Shown here in pieces: positions 46,612 through 57,948 of a DNA stretch of 64,000 bases. Below the pieces are notes generated by a model. That model had not been told where the DNA came from, did no database searches, and saw nothing but the letters and a program-made list of their open reading frames with translations. Numbering within the stretch: position 1 is the stretch's first letter; each line of letters opens with the position of its first letter. The stretch spans positions 741,211,146 through 741,275,145 of the forward strand of contig NC_053389.1 of the NCBI RefSeq assembly GCF_905171765.1, read 5' to 3'. A program made the position numbers and the translations under genes. The DNA is from Bufo bufo. Taxonomy: Eukaryota; Chordata; Amphibia; Anura; Bufonidae.

Positions 46612-46645
46612 TATGCATCTAGACTTTTCCAGTAAGAGGTGTGCC

Positions 46646-47269
46646 AATCACTTTTCAGAATTATATTACCATATCAACATGGGGCTGGGTGTGCCAGTGG
46701 ATAGTGCACCTTTTTTATTTTTTTTATCCATTGCAAGAGCTAGGTGAGCCACTTCACTAGTGTGCCTAAAAATGAAAATAGACCCAGTCTTTAAAGGGTT
46801 CAATTCACACCTTGTAATATACTCTCATAGCCCATAATGTCTGGTCATGCTGGGAGTTATACAGTAGTTCTCTCCTGTTATATCCCTCAATATGTGATGT
46901 CAACTGATGCCCCATAACAGTCTGGACTTGCTGGGATTTTTTAGTTCCCTCCTCTTACACCTCTGTTCTTGTAATGTCCTATAATAGCCCATAATAACCA
47001 TCCTAGAATGCTGGGAGTCACCCCTTTGGCAGATGACCTGTCACTGCCGTGGCCAGTCATTGGCTGCAGCAGTTACGTCTCCAACATCAAAATGGATGTG
47101 GATGCGGGGAGACCTGGAAGCTACAGAGCCAGTGGTGCAGATCAGGTAAGAATGATCACCACAGCAGGCCTGTACGCAAGATGATCCCTCGCCATATGTG
47201 GCAGGTGCCTGCTGGGGGGCCCATTAAAAAATTTGCAATGAGCCCCAGTCATTTCTAGTTACGTCCCTG
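46646..47269. other. No recognised gene
   Basis: Contains short GGTCATGCTGGGAGTTATAC-like and GCTGGGAGTC motifs reminiscent of the hAT hairpin MITE, and the presumed right end of the 6.1-kb block. Confidence 0.4.
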
Positions 47270-47760
47270 GAGGCCACTGTGCCTTTGAGAACTTTCAGCA
47301 TAGCAGAAATCTTTTGTACCTTTCTCCAAATCCGAGGCTCCACACAATCCTGTCTCCTCATGGCTGGTATTTGCTCTGATATGCATTGTCAGCAGTAATA
47401 CCTTATATAGACAGGGCTGTGTCTTTCCAAATCATGTCCAATCAACTGAAACTGCAATTGAGGTGTAGAAACATCGTAAAGATGATCAAGAGAAATGGGA
47501 GGCTCCCAGAACTAAATTTCAAATGTGATATCAAAGGGTTTGAATACTTATGTCTGTGTGGAATTGTAATTTTTTTTTGCATTTTTTTGTTTTTAATAAA
47601 TTACCAAAAATTTCTAAAATTCTTTTTTAGGTTTGTCATTATGAGGAATGGAGGGCAGATTGATGGGGAAAACTTGATTTTTTTTTTTTTCTTTTATTTT
47701 AGCACAGGGCCGCAGCATAACATGTGACAAAAGTCAAAGAGTCTGAAGACTTTTTTTTTA
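47270..47760 (-). pseudogene. Tc1 fragment C, 5' half
   Basis: The minus strand from 47760 holds the usual Tc1 leader (ACATAAGTATTCAAACCCTT, GACATGATTTGGAAAGACAC, GTCTATATAAGGTATTACTG) and the start of the transposase (RDRIV-like codons near 47350, then AGGTACAAAAGATTTCTGCT). It joins the piece at 41168. Confidence 0.75.
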
Positions 47761-47785
47761 TTTTTTTCCAATACCACCACATTTA

Positions 47786-48185
47786 GGGTACTTTCACACT
47801 AGCGCTTTTCTCTTCCGGCACTGAGTTCCGTCATAGGGGCTCTATACTGGAAAAGAACTGATCAGTTTCATCCCGATGCAATCTGAATGGAAAGAAATCA
47901 GTTTCGGATGCATCAGGATGTCTTCAGTTCAGTCACTGAACTGCGTTTTGGATGGAGGAAATACCGCAGCATGCTGCGGTATTATCTCCGTCCAAAATTC
48001 CGGATCAGTTGCCGGAATGGCGATCTGGCATTAATTTTCATTGAAATGTATTCGCATTAAAAAATAGTGCAATGCCGGATCCGTCCTTCCGGTCTAGGCA
48101 TGCGCAGACCCGTAAAAATTTGAAAAAAAATATAGAAACTGATCCGTTTGTCCGTATGACAAACAGAGAGACTGATCCGTTCTTG
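47786..48185. repeat. Harbinger-like MITE, right end eroded
   Basis: GGGTACTTTCACACTAGCGC after TTA. The interior matches the copy at 7109 (CTGAGTTCCGTC, GATGCATCAGGATGTCTTCA, GCATGCTGCGGTATTATCTCC). No clear right TIR. Confidence 0.65.
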
Positions 48186-48717
48186 CAATGATAGACAATT
48201 GGCAGACTCCTATGGCTCTCCTGAGGGAAAAAGTAAAAATGTATCCAAGTGACCTAAAACTACATGGAAACCATAGAGAGGGAAGAAAATGAACATAGTA
48301 TGTTACATATGACTCTGTGGATGAGACCTCAATATATGTTTTTCCTTTGGGTTTTTCAAGAGAAATGTCTTGCAAAAAGCCTCAGGCGAAACTTATGTTG
48401 AGGTCCCATCCACACTGCATCTCCATATTCGATCCATGTTACTGAGTGACATACACTGAAATTGGTTTGCATGTTTCAGTTTAAGTTTCTCAGTCTATAT
48501 AGCGCTATCGTTCAGCTGTGAGCCAGTAGAGATATTTTAGAGGAATATGAAGTGATTTAATATTAATGTGATTAAAAGTTAAGTTTTATTCCTAGCTTTC
48601 TGTGACTCCCTTTCGTAATGATATAGTTTTATTTGCTAATAACCTGCTTAACCCAGTTTGCAATTACATAACTTTTTACTGCATAAAAAAGCCTAGAAAA
48701 GATGCGATACCTTACAA

Positions 48718-48858
48718 CAGGCATGCTCAACCTGCGGCTGTTGCAAAACTACAACTCCCATCATTCCCAGACAGCCTACAGCTATCAACCTACAGAAGGG
48801 CACGGTGGGACTTGTAGTTTTACAACAGCTGGAGGGCCCCGCAGGTTGAGCATCCCTG
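48718..48858. repeat. hAT-type hairpin MITE with perfect 8-bp duplication
   Basis: CCTTACAA at 48710-48717 and 48859-48866 flank CAGGCATGCTCAACCTGCGG and its mirror CCGCAGGTTGAGCATCCCTG. Confidence 0.9.
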
Positions 48859-48929
48859 CCTTACAACAATGCCTAGTTGCTTAAACAAACCCAAAAATAT
48901 CAGCGGTATGCAGTGGGGCGGTGGCATGA

Positions 48930-49588
48930 ACAACAGTTATCCTATATCCACAAGATAAACACCGATCAGTAAGGGTCTGACCACTGGGACTCCCGCTGAT
49001 CCAGATAACAGGGGCCTCATTCCCCTGTCTTGATGGAGTGGCAGGTTGAACACAGGCCCTGCCGCTGCATACATTCTCTGTGGAACCGCCAGAGATAGTT
49101 GAGTATAGCGCCTAGCTACCTCTGGCACTCCCGTAGAGAATAAATGGAGCAGCAGGGAGCATGCTCTAGCTACCGCTCCATCAGGACAGGGTGAACAGGA
49201 CCCTCATTTTCAGGATTGGTAGGGGATCCGGCAGTCCAACCCCCACTGATCAGCTAGGCTAGTTTCATACCTGCGGGAAAGGTGTCCGGCAGGCTGTTTC
49301 AGCAGAGGAATAGCCTGCCGGAGTTCACCGGAACGGCTTAGCTGGATACTGCTAACTATAATGGGATCCGGTGGGGATCTGGCCGGTTTCCAGCATGTGG
49401 GCCGGGTTTCGGCCAGAAAAAAAACGTTGTGTGCATCGTTTTTTTGTGCGGTGCTCATGCCAGAAACAGAGTGGATCCCATTATAGTCAATGGGGTCTGA
49501 CGGTGCACAACCCTATCCAGCTATACTGGATACAGTGAACTCCGGCAGACTGTTCCTTTGCTGACACAGCCTGAAATGTGCAAGTAGC
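48930..49588. repeat. Two adjacent MITEs
   Basis: 48930-49250 is related to 2460-2860 (TATCCTATATCCACAAGATAA, CCCCTGTCTTGATGGAG). 49259-49588 starts GGCTAGTTTCATACCTGCGG and ends CTGAAATGTGCAAGTAGCC, Harbinger-like, with paired ATCCCATTATAGTCAATGGG and CTATAATGGGATCC inside. Confidence 0.55.
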
Positions 49589-49842
49589 CTTCGTTATCCT
49601 GTAGGGTGTTATAGGTAGGGTTGCCACTTGGCCGGTATCTCGCCAGCAAGGCCGGTGTTTTAGTGGCCCTGCAGCTGCGGGTAACTTTTTTTTTCTACCT
49701 ATTAATTGCCGGTATTTTTCTACAAGGCCTGTTACTAATGAGTACTTCCATTGTAGAGCACTCATTAGTACAGCCTTTACCTCCCCCACACACACACACA
49801 CCTGTGTTCATATTATTATTTTTTTTTAACTCACCCCCTCCA

Positions 49843-49978
49843 TTTGCTCGCGCTGCTGGGAACACTCGCTGCTGACTGGACCTGCGAGACGTCATCACGC
49901 TGGAGCCCAGGTCCTGTCCTGAGCTTCCAGTCAGCAGCGAGTGCTCCCCGCAGCGCGAGCAAATGGAGGGGGTGAGTT
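49843..49978. repeat. Hairpin with ~60-bp arms
   Basis: CTCCATTTGCTCGCGCTGC..GAACACTCGCTGCTGACTGG is mirrored by CCAGTCAGCAGCGAGTGCTC..GCAGCGCGAGCAAATGGAG, with a GACGTCATCACG centre. Confidence 0.85.
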
Positions 49979-50125
49979 TTTTTTTTTTTTGCAGAAGCAG
50001 AAAAGGGGGCACTAATGGGGGGCATTGCTATTATTGGAGGGCACTAATGGGGGCATTACTTTTACTGGGGGCACTAATGAAGGCATTAATATTATTGGGA
50101 GCCACAGTATGACAGCGACTTAACA

Positions 50126-50364
50126 GGCTCGGACTGGCCCACTGGGGTACAGGGGAATCCCCCGGTGGGCCACTGAGGAAGGTGGGCCCCTAGCCCCCCA
50201 CCCCCTGCACACTTGGCACATAACATTAGACTTGCTGCACTACATACACATATTCAGGATCCAGCTCCTCCACCAACCGATGTTCACATAAAAATCTTGT
50301 TAGATTATTTATTATATTCGAATGTATCCGTACGGTGGGCCCCAGGTACCCCAGTCCGACACTG
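50126..50364. repeat. MITE with GGCTCGGACTGGCCCAC ends
   Basis: CAGGCTCGGACTGGCCCACT at the left. The right end GGTACCCCAGTCCGACACTG is its imperfect mirror. GGGAATCCCCCGGTGGGCC lies inside. The target duplication is not clear. Confidence 0.6.
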
Positions 50365-51329
50365 CCTTTAATCATGGCACAGCCCCATTAACAAACGTGG
50401 TCAGGGCAACCAGTGACCAGCACCAGTGTTATAGGTGTCCATGGAGCCTCCACCTCACAACTGAAGGAGCTCAGGCTGGGGCTACACGGGATCCGCAGTG
50501 ACACCCAAACATCGCTGTGCAGTCACTGAACTGAATGGCGTCAAAGCATGACTTGCAAATTACTGTGACCCCATGACCCCTTGCGATTCTGTGGTCATGG
50601 CAACCTGCCAGTCACGTAGTGACCCCATTCAGCGATCAACAGATAAACAACTTCATAAATATAATAATCCTATGCACAAGAAATGGAATGGATTTCTACT
50701 GGTCTGTCCACACTGGCATTACTGGTGTGAATCTAAAACCTTGCTTTTTAGAGACACAAAGCATATAACCAAGTGCTGTCCTGCAAAGGAATCGAGTATG
50801 GAAATACTGCAGTGCCCTGGGGTAGCCTCATTTACTAACACATGCCATTGTCTTCATATACACAGTGGGTGTTGAACTATAACTCCCAGCAGGTCTGCCA
50901 ACCACACATCGAGCTGTAGTTTCAAACCAATCTGTATAACATCTCGCAGGCATTACTGCGGGCAGCCCTTCTGTGACCTGCCGGGGTCCTGACCGAGCGA
51001 CAACAAAGATGGCGGCGCCCATAGGCAGGTGGATGTGTTGCGCAGCGCAGTTTGGAGGGCGGTAGGTGATTTTTTAGTAAAGGCTATGTTGTACAGGAGG
51101 TTTATATGCTCCATGTTTGGGTTAGATGTGGTCCGTCTCTGTGAGTGGCCGCAGACAGGACGGCTCTGGATGTGCTATGACTATACAGGTTGTCGTGCAT
51201 CTCCCTAGCTGTGCAGCCATGAATCCCGTCCCCCTGTGACTAGGTGGAGAGGCATTGCTGGGAGACATTCTGTGGTCGGCAGCCACTTCACCTGGCCACA
51301 TGCCTGTCTGCTGGAGGAAGCTGGCACAG
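50365..51329. other. No recognised feature
   Basis: Unassigned. GTTGAACTATAACTCCCAGC near 50870 is a scrap of the hAT hairpin family. Confidence 0.4.
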
Positions 51330-51481
51330 TGGGGGAGATTTATAAAAACTGGAAAAAACTCCCAATCCGATTCCAACTTTTATTTTATAGAGCTCCTTTG
51401 GAAAACGAAAGGTTGAATCTGATTGGCTGTTGCCCATAGCAACCAGTTTCCCCTTGCACCAGTTTTGGTAAATCTCCCCCA
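51330..51481. repeat. Palindromic MITE with TGGGGGAGATTTATAAAAAC ends
   Basis: The left end is mirrored by GGTAAATCTCCCCCA. Inner GGTTGAATCTGATTGGCTGT and CCAATCCGATTCCAACTTTT are the paired arms. Confidence 0.8.
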
Positions 51482-51689
51482 CATGGCGGTCATGGATGAT
51501 GGCGCTGGCTGGGGGGACACTTCATCTTTACATTGTTTGGAAAAAGATCTGTTACACAATACACATCTTAAAGTTTTCTTGAACAGTTTTGTAATTTGTA
51601 TACATACAGAAGAAAATAATATATTGTTATATCGCACATGCTTCAAATTATATAGCGATATAGATTTTAGGCCATATCGCTGAGCCCTA

Positions 51690-53084
51690 CCTTCTACCCC
51701 CGGCCAGTTTTCGCCCTTCTGCCCAGGCCGTTTTTTTTAAATCTGATGTGTCACTTTAGGCTACTTTCACACCTGCGTTAGGTGCGGATCCGTCTGGTAT
51801 CTGCACAGACGGATCCGCACCTATAATACAAACGCTGGTATCCGTTCAGAATTTTTTATTTTTATTTTTTGTTCATGATAATGCAAACGGATCTGTTTTG
51901 ACTTACATTGAAAGTGAATGGGAGACGGATCCGTTTTCAATTGCACCATATTGTGTCAGTGAAAACTGATCCGTCCCCATTGACCTACATTGTAAGTCAG
52001 GACGAATCTGTTTGGCTCCACATCGTCAGACGGACATCAAAACGCTGCAAGCTGCCTCCAGAACGGAATGGAGGCTGAACGGAGGCAAACTGATCCATTC
52101 TGAGCGGATCCTTTTCCATTCAGAATGCATTGGGGCTAAACTGATCCGTTTTGGGGCCGCTTGTGAGAGCCCTGAAACGGATCTCGCAGGTGGTCCCAGA
52201 AACGCCAGTGTGAAAGTAGCCTTATGTGGTAATAACTTTGGAACACTTTCACTTATAAAAGCCATTCTGAGATTGTTTTCTCATGACACATTGTACTCAT
52301 AAATTTGAGTCAATATATTTCACATTTATTTATGAAAAAATCCAAAATTTACAAAAAAATTGGAAAAATTAGCAATTTTCAAAATTTCAATTTCTCTGCT
52401 TTTAAAACAAATTGATACTTCATAAAATATTTATTACTTAGCATTCCCCATATGTATACTTTATGCTGGCATCATTTTGTAAATGTCATAAAAATTTTTA
52501 GGATGTTAGAAGTTTAGAAACAATTCTTAAAATTTTTAAGAGAATTTCCAAAAGCCACTTTTTAACGACCTGTTCAGGTCTGAAGTCACTTTGTGAGGCT
52601 TACATAATAGAAACCACTCATAAATGACCCCATTTAGAAACTACGCCCCTCAAGCTATTCAAAACTGATTTTACAAACTTTTTTTTAGGTGTTCCACGAA
52701 AATTAAAGGAAAATTTAGATAAAATTTTAAAATGTTTTTGGCAGATTTTCCATTTTAATAAATTTTTTCCTGTAACACATCAAGGGTTAACAGCCAAACA
52801 AAACTCAATAATATTTATTACCCTGATTCTGCAGTCTACAGAAACACCCCACATGTGGTGGTAAACTGATGTAAGGGCACACGGCAAGGCGCAGAAGAAA
52901 AGGAGTGCCGCATGGTTTTTGGAAATCAGATTTTGGTTGACAGTTTTTTTTTTATGCTTTTATGTTTTTCTATTACAGTAGAAACACCCAAAAAGTGACC
53001 CCATTTTGAAAACTACAGGATAAGGGATAAGGTCACAGTTTTATTGGTATTATTTTAGGGTACATATGATTTTTGATTGCTCTA
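51690..53084. mobile_element. piggyBac-associated repeat, fragment D
   Basis: Carries the same order of noncoding blocks as element A: TGTGTCACTTTA, GCCATTCTGAGATTG, GACACATTGTACTC, GAAGTCACTTTGTGAGGCTTAC, ACGCCCCTCAAGCTATTCAAAACTG (overlapping pieces) and GCCAAACAAAACTCAATA. A MITE sits in it at 51759-52221, and the right side is cut by a foldback. Confidence 0.7.
51759..52221. repeat. Harbinger-like MITE, best-preserved copy
   Basis: GGCTACTTTCACACCTGCG after TTA (51756-51758) is mirrored by CGCCAGTGTGAAAGTAGCC before TTA (52222-52224). The interior is made of GGATCCG blocks. Confidence 0.88.
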
Positions 53085-53735
53085 TATTGCGATTTATCCA
53101 TACATAATGTGATTAATCATTTTGGTTCAGTAGATTCTGCTAAAAACGTACTTTTATAATATGTAAATTACCTGTCTACCAGCAAGTAGGGCGGCTACTT
53201 GCTGGTAGCAGCCGCATCCTCCTATCATAATGACGCCCCCTCCGCATGTTGATTGACAGGGCCAGCGGACGCGCTCGTTCTCTGCTGGCCCTGTCTGCAT
53301 TCAAAATCTGGTGCCTGCGCCGTAACGGTATTCAATCGGCGCAGGCTCACTGAGAGGCGGAAACTCGCTCGGCCGCTCCATCCTCAATGCGCCTGCGCCG
53401 ATGACGTCACATCTACACGCGGCGCAGGCGCATTGAGGAAGGAGCGAGCGTCCTCCTCTCAGTGTGCCTGCGCCGACTGAAGACAGGTACGGCGCAGGCG
53501 CCAGATTTTGAATGCAAGCAGGGCCAGCAGAGAAAGATCCCGTTCGCTGGCTCTGTCAATCAACATGCGGAGGGGGCGTCATTATGATAGGAGGATACGG
53601 CTGCTACCAGCAAGTAGCCGCCCTACTTGCTGGTAGACAGGTAATTTACATATTATAAAAGTACGTTTTTAGCAGAATCTACTGGACCAAAATGATTAAT
53701 CACATTATGTATGGATAAATCGCAGTATAGGGATT
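53085..53735. repeat. 650-bp foldback
   Basis: TTGCGATTTATCCATACATA ... GTAAATTACCTGTCTACCAG ... GCCCCCTCCGCATGTTGATT is mirrored to AATCAACATGCGGAGGGGGC ... CTGGTAGACAGGTAATTTAC ... TATGTATGGATAAATCGC. The centre lies near 53410, in CGCC/GGCG-rich sequence with GACGTCAC. Each arm has a small extra hairpin (CTACCAGCAAGTAG..CTACTTGCTGGTAG). Confidence 0.88.
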
Positions 53736-56245
53736 ATAAGTACAAAAAAAAAAAAAAAAACTGTTTAGTGGGGTGACAGAAGCCCTTTAATATGATGTCA
53801 TCTATATAGCGTTTCCAGAGCACCAGACTTCTTCCCATTGGGACATGAAGATGTTGGCATAACCTCTTCAGGACACATGACGTACCGGTATGTCATGTGT
53901 TGTTCCGATCACTGCCGCCGGCGGTGATCGGAACAAGGTGGCTGCTCAAATCATTGAGCAGGCACCTCGGCTAAATGCGCGGGGGGTCACGTGCCCCCCC
54001 CCCCCCCATGTCGGCGATCGCAGCAAACCGCAGGTCAATTCAGACCTGCGGTTTGCTGTGCTTTCAGCAGTTTCTGATCCCCCGCAGTCCCTGACCGCGG
54101 GGATCAGAAACTTTAGTATGCCGAAAATATATATTTTTCACCCCCCCTGCACCCCTGAATGATTTTATGCCGGCAGGAGGTGCAGGGGGGGGTTCCAGGC
54201 GGTGCGGGAGGCGGGCGGTGCGGCAGGCGGGATCGCGATCCCCCGCCCGCCTCCTCTTGAATAATCATTGGTGGCCAGTAGCACATTGCTGAAACTCTGG
54301 TATAAACGGCTGACATCTGTGATGCGATGTCAGCCGTTTAACCCTGTCCATACCGTGGTCCTTACGGACCGTGGTATGGAAAAGGTTAACAGTCAGGGAG
54401 CTCCCTCCCTCTCCCATCGGGGGGCTGCTGTGCCTTTGCAGCTCCCAGACAGGATGGGGTCACAGAGGGAGGGAGCCCCCAGACAGCCATAAAAATAAAA
54501 AAATAAAAACTATGATGAAATTGAAATTTTGCCCACCTTACTTCCCAAAAATGGTAATAAAAGTGATCAAAAAAGTCGTATATACGCCAAAATAGTACCA
54601 ATCAAACCGTCACCTCATCTCGCAAAAAATCAGACCCTACCTAAGATAATCGCCCAAAAACTGAAAAAACTATGGCTCTCAGAATATGGAGACACTAAAA
54701 CTTGATTTTTTTTGTTTTTGTTTCAAAAATGAAATAATTGTGTAAAACTTACATAAATAAAAAAAAAGTATACATATTAGGCATCGCCGCGTCCGTAATA
54801 ACCTGCTCTATAAAAATATCACATGACCTAATCCCTCAGATGAATACCGTAAAAAAAGCTATTTTTTGTCACCTTACTTCACAAAAAGTGTAATAGCAAG
54901 CGATCAAAAAGTCATACGCACCCCAAAATAGTGCCAATCAAACCGTCATCTCATCCCGTAAAAATGATACCTTACCCAAGATATTTGCCCAAAAACTGAA
55001 AAAACTATGGCTCTCAGACTATGGAGACACTGAAACATGATTTTTTTTTTTTAATCATTGTGTAAAACTTACATAAATAAAAAAAATTGAATACATATTA
55101 GGTATCGCCGCGTCCGTGACAACCTGCTCTATAAAAATATTACATGATCTAACCTGTCAGATGAATGTTGAAAATAACAAAAAATAAAAACGGTGCCAAA
55201 ACAGCTATTTCTTGTTACCTTGCCTCACAAAAAGCGTAATATAGAGCAACCAAAAGTCATATGTACCCTAAAATAGTACCAACAATACTGCCACCCTATC
55301 CCGTAGTTTCTAAAACGGGGTAAATTTTTTGGAGTTTCTACTCTAGGGGTGCATCAGGGGGGCTTCAAATGGGACATTGTGTAAAAAAAAAACAATCCAG
55401 CAAAATCTGCCTTCCAAAACCGTATGGCATTCCTTTCCTTCTGCACCCTGCCGTGTGCCCGTACAGCGGTTTACGACCACATATGGGGTGTTTCTGTAAA
55501 CTAAAGAATCAGAGCCATAAATATTGAGTTTTGTTTGGCTGTTAACCCTTGCTTTGTAACTGGAAAAAAATTATTAAAATGGAAAATCTGCCAAAAAAGT
55601 GAAATTTTGAAATTGAATCTCTATTTTCCATTAAATCTTGTGGAACACCTAAAGAGTTAACAAAGTTTGTAAAATCAGTTTTGAATACCTTGAGGGGTGT
55701 AGTTTCTTAGATGGGGTCACTTTTATGGAGTTTATACTCTAGAGTTGCATCAGGGGGGCTTCATATTGGACATGGTGTCAAAAAAACCAGTCCAGCAAAA
55801 TCTGCCTTCCAAAAACCATACGGCGCACCTTTCCCTCTACGCCCTTGCTTTGTTACTGGAAAAAATGGATTAAAATGGAAAATTTGCAGAAAAGTCTAAA
55901 TTCTGAAATGTTATCACCATTTGCCATTAACTCTTGTGGAACACCTAAAGAGTTAACAACGTTTGTAAAATCAGTTTTGAATACCTTGAGGGGTGTAGTT
56001 TCTAGAATGGGGTCATTTTTGGGTGGTTTCTATTATGTAAGCCTCACAAAGTGACTTCAGACCTGAACTGTTAAACTTCTAAGCCTTCCCTCAAAAGCCT
56101 TCTAAACATCCCCCAAAAATAAAATATCATTCCCAAATTGATCCTAACATGTAGTCATATGGGGAATGTAAAGTAATAACTATTTTTGTAGGTATTACTA
56201 TGTATTATAGAAGTAGAGAAATTGAAACTTGGAAATTTGCAATTT

Positions 56246-56871
56246 TGTCACGGCTGTATGTGAGCAACAAGAGCATGCACAGAAAATAGAGCTACTGACC
56301 GGACCCAAACTAGGGAGGATAAAGGGTGACCCCTGTCAGACCCTCAAAAGCTCTCCCTATGCTGCTAAGCCCATGCCCGGATCCAAATGGTGGAAGGAGG
56401 CATGCCCGCGTACCTAAGACTGAAGACCACTGTAACCCCTACAATAGTGGAAGGGGCACGGCCACCGGTGCCCTGCTCAGTATATGGAGGGAACCGTGGT
56501 CGCCTCAGATCCAGTCAGAAAACACACAGATACACAGCAATGTCTGCACACTTAGCTGAAGGGCTGCAGCCGCAGTGAAGACGGATCCAAAGACAGGCTG
56601 GCAATATCCGGAGTACTTGCTGCAGCAGAACACAGGTCCAGTGAAAGGATAGCATACAAGGGAAGATACTCAAGCAAGAGCTACAACCCAAATGAGAAAT
56701 ATAATCCACACCTACAATAGGAGGAGGGGGAATATAAAGGCAGGGAAATCAAATGGAGGAGGAACAGCTGGGAGGAAGGAAACAGAAAACTCCTCCCAGC
56801 TCTAGTAGTGACATCATCACAGGGGTGGAGAAACAGAGCTGTGAGAACGTCCCAAAGCTCTGGTAGTGACA
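56246..56871 (-). repeat. 3' LTR of the Gypsy element
   Basis: 626 bp, TG..CA termini. Aligned by eye with the other LTR it has nine substitutions and no gap (about 1.4% difference). Confidence 0.95.
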
Positions 56872-56873
56872 GT

Positions 56874-56886
56874 ACCCCCCCCCTCT
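56874..56886 (-). promoter_or_regulatory. Polypurine tract of the Gypsy element
   Basis: On the minus strand AGAGGGGGGGGG lies three bases before the 3' LTR. It would prime plus-strand DNA synthesis. Confidence 0.8.
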
Positions 56887-57948
56887 ACGGGTGGACTCCG
56901 GACACCCAGGACCCACCTTCTCAGGATGAGCCCTATGAAATGCCCTGATGAGGCGAGTGGCTTTAATGTCCGACACCGGAACCCACATCCTCTCCTCAGG
57001 ACCATAACCCTTCCAATGAACGAGGTACTGGAGAGAACTGCGGACAATGCGAGAGTCCACAATTCTGGAAACCTCAAACTCCAGATTGCCATCAACCAAA
57101 ATCGGAGGAGGAGGCAAAGAGGAGGGTACCGTGGGCTGGACATATGGTTTTAAGAGAGATCTGTGAAATACATTATGTATCTTCCAAACCCGTGGAAGAT
57201 CAAGACGGAAGGCAACAGGATTGATGACTAACAAGATTTTATAAGGCCCAATAAACTTGGGACCCAATTTCCAGGAGGGAACCTTCAGTTTAATATTTCT
57301 TGTAGACAACCACACCAGATCACCCACACTCAGGTCCGGACCAGGCACACGTCTCTTATCAGCCACACGCTTATACTTCTCACTCATCTTTCTAAGATTA
57401 CTCTGAATCTTTTGCCAAATGGTAGACAAAGACGAGAAAAATCTCTCCTCCTCAGGCAAACCAGAAAGAGCCCCTCCCGAGAATGTCCCAAACTGCGGAT
57501 GGAACCCATATGCACCAAAGAATGGCGACTTATCAGAAGATTCCTGACGGCGGTTGTTCAGAGCAAACTCAGCAAGAGGGAGAAATGAACACCAATCCTC
57601 CTGGTTTTCTGCCACGAAACAGCGCAAATATGTCTCCAGATTCTAAATGAGGCGCTCAGTCTGACCATTCGACTGCGGGTGAAAAGCAGAAGAGAAGGAC
57701 AGCCGAACCCCCAGGCGAGAACAGAAAGCCTTCCAGAACCTGGACACAAACTGCGTGCCTCTATCGGAAGCAATATCAGAGGGAATGCCGTGCAATTTAA
57801 CAATATGGTCGACAAAAGCTTGCGCCAACGTTTTAGCATTGGGTAAACCAGGGAAAGGTACGAAATGAGCCATCTTGCTAAAACGGTCCACCACCACCAG
57901 GATCACCGACTTCCCTGAGGAACGAGGAAGATCCGTGATAAAGTCCAT
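56875..57948 (-). pseudogene. Gypsy integrase core, C-terminal domain and chromodomain
   Basis: Starting from [20 protein letters not shown] (first catalytic Asp), the frame passes [13 protein letters not shown] (second Asp) and GQTERLI (Glu), then meets a TAG near 57643. The same frame continues (NLETYLRCFVAEN) through the integrase C-terminal region, including GDLVWLSTRNIKLKVPSWKL and LGPKFIGPYKILLVI, to a chromodomain (FEVSRIVDSRIVRSSLQYLV then HWKGYGPEERMWVPVSDI). The chromodomain would guide integration by chromatin marks. The frame runs on into the LTR to 56749, and its codons for RRGGG overlap the polypurine tract. One stop is the only lesion in this segment. Confidence 0.9.

Larger units (their letters stand above)
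41531..46645. repeat. 33-bp inverted repeat bracketing the piggyBac-II region
   Basis: CACACCTCTTACTGGAAAAG..TCTAGATGCATGTAAC at about 41531-41566 is mirrored by ATGCATCTAGACTTTTCCAG..TAAGAGGTGTG at about 46614-46645. Between them are 41567-42306 (unassigned, AT-rich), the transposase gene and 2.3 kb of repeats. Confidence 0.7.
41169..47269. mobile_element. 6.1-kb inserted block, possibly hAT, splitting a Tc1 copy
   Basis: The Tc1 coding sequence is interrupted between GAGGATAC (41161-41168) and GAGGCCAC (47270-47277), which look like an 8-bp duplication with two mismatches. The block ends CTAGTTACGTCCCTG (mirror CAGGGACGTAACTAG) and starts TAGTGGCAAAAATACG. These are weakly similar, as in hAT ends. 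It contains a decayed piggyBac gene and its repeats. The hAT call is tentative. Confidence 0.5.

Noticed and set aside
56326..56578. Frames within the LTR, repeated at 61192-61444
   Set aside because: Identical in both LTRs and unrelated to Gypsy proteins; chance frames.
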